Source of the DNA: Nitrospirota bacterium
GTDB lineage: Bacteria > Nitrospirota > Nitrospiria > Nitrospirales > UBA8639
Direction: 5' to 3'
Assembly: GCA_029865515.1 (NCBI GenBank)
Contig: JAOUGQ010000149.1
Location: 1 to 7,109, forward strand
Length of the DNA stretch: 7,109 nucleotides
Below the pieces are notes generated by a model, which searched no databases, was not told where the DNA came from, and saw only the letters and a program-made list of their open reading frames with translations. Below, piece after piece: positions 5,318 to 7,109 of this stretch (its first letter is position 1; each line of letters starts with the position of its first letter). Both the position numbers and the translations under genes were made by a program.

Positions 5318-5677
5318 CTAAAACGAGATCACTTTGTCACGTTCGGCAACAGCCTGGATATAATCCGGCATGCCTTTGATCGTAGCCCCTGTGACCAGGT
5401 CCTGTTCCTTCACCTGACGCGCCACCGCACAAGCCCCGCAGACCCAAAGAGAAATGTGGGCAGCTTGGACCGCTGCCAAGATGTCTTTGAGGGGAGTCAG
5501 ATTCACCCCGATGACGTGATCTGCGGTCCCTTTTCGTCCCAACGTCACCGCCTCGCTCCACAGCCACAGGACCACATCATGGCCTTGTTCCTTGGCGGTT
5601 TTCGCGGCCATAAATGGAAGCGTCGCCAGTGTGGGATCATCCGTTCCCCGGCTGCCGGAAATAAGAAATCGTGCCAT
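5318..5677 (-). CDS. DsrE-family protein with a CxxC motif
   Basis: This 119-residue cytoplasmic protein has the DsrE/DsrF/TusD-like fold pattern: an N-terminal strand MARFLISGSRG, a helix with a hydrophobic second strand VVLWLW (35-40), and the Cys-containing strand-loop LWVCGACAVAR with Cys80 and Cys83. In DsrE-type sulfur carriers a Cys at this position holds a persulfide; here two Cys are spaced CxxC, so sulfur carrier or thiol-redox chemistry are both possible. The ATG at 5677 follows a strong GGAGGG (plus positions 5686-5691) at 8 bases. It lies 37 bases downstream of the frameshifted TsdA-like cytochrome gene on the same strand, so co-transcription is likely, and that context favours inorganic sulfur metabolism. 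No dsrF/dsrH or tus partner is present. Family call firm; function inferred. Confidence 0.88.
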   Translation of the reverse strand: MARFLISGSRGTDDPTLATLPFMAAKTAKEQGHDVVLWLWSEAVTLGRKGTADHVIGVNLTPLKDILAAVQAAHISLWVCGACAVARQVKEQDLVTGATIKGMPDYIQAVAERDKVISF

Positions 5678-5714
5678 GGATCAAGCCCTCCTCTCTGGTG
5701 GAAAATGGTGATGA

Positions 5715-5846
5715 TCAATACGGAGAATCAGCGGGTTTTCCTCCCTTTGGCCAATCGAAGGCCTTCAGCGCATAATCCGGTCTCGAATGACTATTCATAA
5801 AACCAGCCACATCATAGGCATCCGCATCAGTTAACGTTCCAGGCCG
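5715..5846 (-). pseudogene. Out-of-frame C-terminal end of the TsdA-like cytochrome
   Basis: Beyond the premature TAA (5831-5833) the coding sequence resumes in another frame, from about 5846 to a TGA at 5715-5717. It encodes an RPGTLTDADAYDVAGF-type helix, then a NSHSRP turn and a DWPKGGKP-DSPY tail. This is a typical end for diheme cytochromes of the TsdA/SoxA-like group. One missing base between about 5834 and 5852, for example in the run of three C/G at 5846-5848, would join the frames into a 285-residue protein. The fragment has no start codon or ribosome binding site of its own suited to separate translation. Either a real frameshift mutation or a sequencing/assembly error explains it. 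Confidence 0.8.
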
Positions 5847-6571
5847 GGTATATACGGCATCGTCACCTTGATAAATCCGGCGGCCTTACTCAGCCGGGCG
5901 AGTCCTGAGGCGATATTAAAAGACCGGGGTCCCCAAAGCGGTGGAGCGACCATGGTGCCTTGGCCATTAGGGCCATGACAGCCCGCGCACGAGTCTGCGA
6001 ACACGCGCTGTCCATTTAGCTTGTCCGGTTTTCGAGTCATCGTCATGAGAGGAAATCCCAACCACGACAGATTGGCAGAAGGCGGAACGTCTTGAGAGAG
6101 CCACGACAGGTAGGCTTGAATTGCGTCCATTTCAGGGCTGTGGGGCGGCAAGGCCTTCCCATTCAAACTTCGTTCAAAACATTCGTTGATCCTCTCCTCC
6201 AGGGAAATCTCCTTGCCGACACGAGCTTTATATTGAGGGTAAGCATAGGGAACCCCCACATACGTGCCGGCGCCGACTTTCCGACCGGCATCCAAATGGC
6301 AGTTGCTGCAGGATAAGACATTGCCCACGAACTCCGTGGCGTAGTGTTGCGTGTTGACAATCAGGTTATAACCCAATCGTATGCGATCTCCCTCAGGAGT
6401 CGGGGGAATAGAATCCAAAGAAGGAATGGCAGGCATCACACCCGAAGAAAGTGGCATACCATCGGTTCCAGAATAAGACGGCTCGGGCCCTAACCACACA
6501 GTCCCGCACATCAGGATTGCCAGGGCGAATAAAAACGTCCGGGTTCGATAAATGACAGGGTTCGTTATCAT
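5831..6571 (-). CDS. TsdA-like diheme cytochrome c, frameshifted near the 3' end
   Basis: The readable product is 246 residues. I chose the ATG at 6571 because it gives a clean secretion signal: basic start (RTR at 9-11), hydrophobic core about 13-28, cleavage probably near 34-36. The open frame to 6724 upstream looks noncoding. Two c-type heme motifs follow: CSNCH (Cys88, Cys91, His92) and CAGCH (Cys195, Cys198, His199). Between them, LEERINECFERSLNG resembles thiosulfate dehydrogenase TsdA; Cys131 lies 39 residues after the first heme His, as does the axial Cys ligand in Allochromatium TsdA as I remember it. Lys236 and Met238 (KVTMP) are candidate ligands of heme 2. The predicted role is periplasmic thiosulfate/tetrathionate redox chemistry, with a general diheme electron carrier as the alternative. 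Translation stops after an LER tail through a frameshift; the remaining C-terminus is in another frame (see 5715-5846). Followed by the DsrE-family gene. Confidence 0.82.
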   Translation of the reverse strand: MITNPVIYRTRTFLFALAILMCGTVWLGPEPSYSGTDGMPLSSGVMPAIPSLDSIPPTPEGDRIRLGYNLIVNTQHYATEFVGNVLSCSNCHLDAGRKVGAGTYVGVPYAYPQYKARVGKEISLEERINECFERSLNGKALPPHSPEMDAIQAYLSWLSQDVPPSANLSWLGFPLMTMTRKPDKLNGQRVFADSCAGCHGPNGQGTMVAPPLWGPRSFNIASGLARLSKAAGFIKVTMPYIPGLER

Positions 6572-6983
6572 ATGCCAGGATTTTCCTAAGGTTTGCTGAC
6601 TCCGGTCTCTTGTATGCACCATGCAAAAGAATCTTCCTTTGCCCGATTCCATCCTAACCCTGCTCATGAAACACAACAAGGAGAAGGATTCCTTTAGGCT
6701 TGTATGCGAACGCAAAAATGACACCAGATTCCAACATCAGCACCCCCTAAGGATCTTCAGAGGCCAGACGAGGTTCTTTGCGTGTAAAAATTGGCCCCTC
6801 TGTCGCTAGTTGTTGGGGAAATTTGGGACAGATTGAAGATCTTGTGACGTGGCAAGAAGCCACAATGTGAAAGGTCTGACGAAAGCTCTTTGAGAACAAA
6901 TGACCCAACTGGCTGGCGCAAAAAACCGATATTTTGAACCGATTCTCAACAATGAAGCCTAAAAACTACCACGCTCGAAGAGG
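6572..6983. other. Gene-free interval upstream of the TsdA-like gene
   Basis: About 410 bases separate the TsdA-like start from the stop of the right-edge gene. I see no convincing gene; open frames here give unlikely proteins. A weak minus-strand promoter is possible: TTGTTG (plus 6674-6679), 17 bases, TAGGAT (6651-6656), upstream of the cytochrome start. Other structure includes GTGGC/GCCAC with a 5-base loop (6849-6863), the odd palindrome AAGGA-T-TCCTT around 6685-6695, and a tandem AACCGAT at 6924-6930 and 6937-6943 with a 13-base period. None has an identified role. Confidence 0.35.
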
Positions 6984-7109
6984 CTAGTTCTGGCTGAGGT
7001 ACGCAATGATGATTCTGGCGTCGCCGATGGGGTCAGTGGAGAAAGGGGCAGAATCTTTCTGAGTGACCGCCGTGCTCAAACGCTCCGCCGCGTCGCGGAC
7101 AAAGACCGG
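6984..7109 (-). CDS. C-terminal 41 residues of an unidentified protein, cut by the right edge
   Basis: The frame is open from the window edge to a TAG at 6984-6986 on the minus strand. The 41 residues read like real protein, with G/C-rich third positions: an acidic-basic helix (VRDAAERLSTAV), a polar linker with a Ser-Thr-Asp-Pro turn, and a closing hydrophobic helix DARIIIAYLSQN. The last helix is reminiscent of the C-terminal helix of c-type cytochromes, but no heme motif is inside the window, so I do not name it. It lies upstream of the TsdA-like gene in the same direction, with a gap of about 410 bases. Confidence 0.45.
   Translation of the reverse strand, partial: PVFVRDAAERLSTAVTQKDSAPFSTDPIGDARIIIAYLSQN

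Noticed and set aside
6572..6724. N-terminal extension of the TsdA-like cytochrome to a GTG at 6724
   Set aside because: The extra 51 residues would place a charged, noncoding-looking stretch before the signal peptide; no ribosome binding site supports it.
6621..6809. Plus-strand open frame of 62 codons upstream of the cytochrome
   Set aside because: No ribosome binding site, no recognisable domain, and composition like noncoding DNA.
1..7109. CRISPR array, tRNA, transposon ends or phage genes
   Set aside because: No regularly spaced repeats, cloverleaf-like sequence, transposase, integrase or phage protein was seen on either strand.

Overview
The window looks like chromosomal DNA from a mid-GC, Gram-negative-type environmental bacterium. 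It encodes periplasmic c-type cytochromes, a heme-bearing lipoprotein and a cupredoxin. The mix (cupredoxin, SelO, YugP-type peptidase, DUF1614, TsdA-like cytochrome) reminded me of Nitrospira-like Nitrospirota. That is a guess from gene content; no marker gene is present. I see no tRNA, rRNA, CRISPR array, insertion sequence or prophage gene.

Left part (1-1996): on the minus strand lie the first codons of a gene that runs off the left edge (1-10), a membrane-anchored cupredoxin (95-577), a 67-residue Cys/His zinc-binding-type protein with a GTG start (1116-1319), and a lipoprotein cytochrome c (1634-1996). One small single-span membrane protein (773-946) is on the plus strand. Several perfect inverted repeats lie here, two of them directly 5' of strong ribosome binding sites.

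Middle (1997-5296): a divergent intergenic region with a GAGGGT/ACCCTC dyad separates the cytochrome lipoprotein from a plus-strand run of selO (protein adenylyltransferase), a YugP-family membrane zinc peptidase and a DUF1614 membrane protein. The leader of the peptidase gene can form a hairpin, and its ribosome binding site is complementary to a segment just after selO.

Right part (5318-7109): a minus-strand pair consists of a TsdA-like diheme cytochrome c and, just downstream, a DsrE-family protein with a CxxC motif. The cytochrome gene is frameshifted near its 3' end: the conserved-looking last 40 or so residues continue in another frame up to 5715. About 410 bases without a gene follow, then the C-terminal 41 codons of an unidentified minus-strand gene entering from the right edge.

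Functionally the window mixes periplasmic electron carriers (one copper, two heme proteins) with redox/envelope maintenance genes. The TsdA-like/DsrE pair points to inorganic sulfur chemistry. I found no clearly new multi-gene system. The most checkable oddities are the frameshift, the hairpin-next-to-ribosome-binding-site layouts and the promoter box abutting the cupredoxin start codon.
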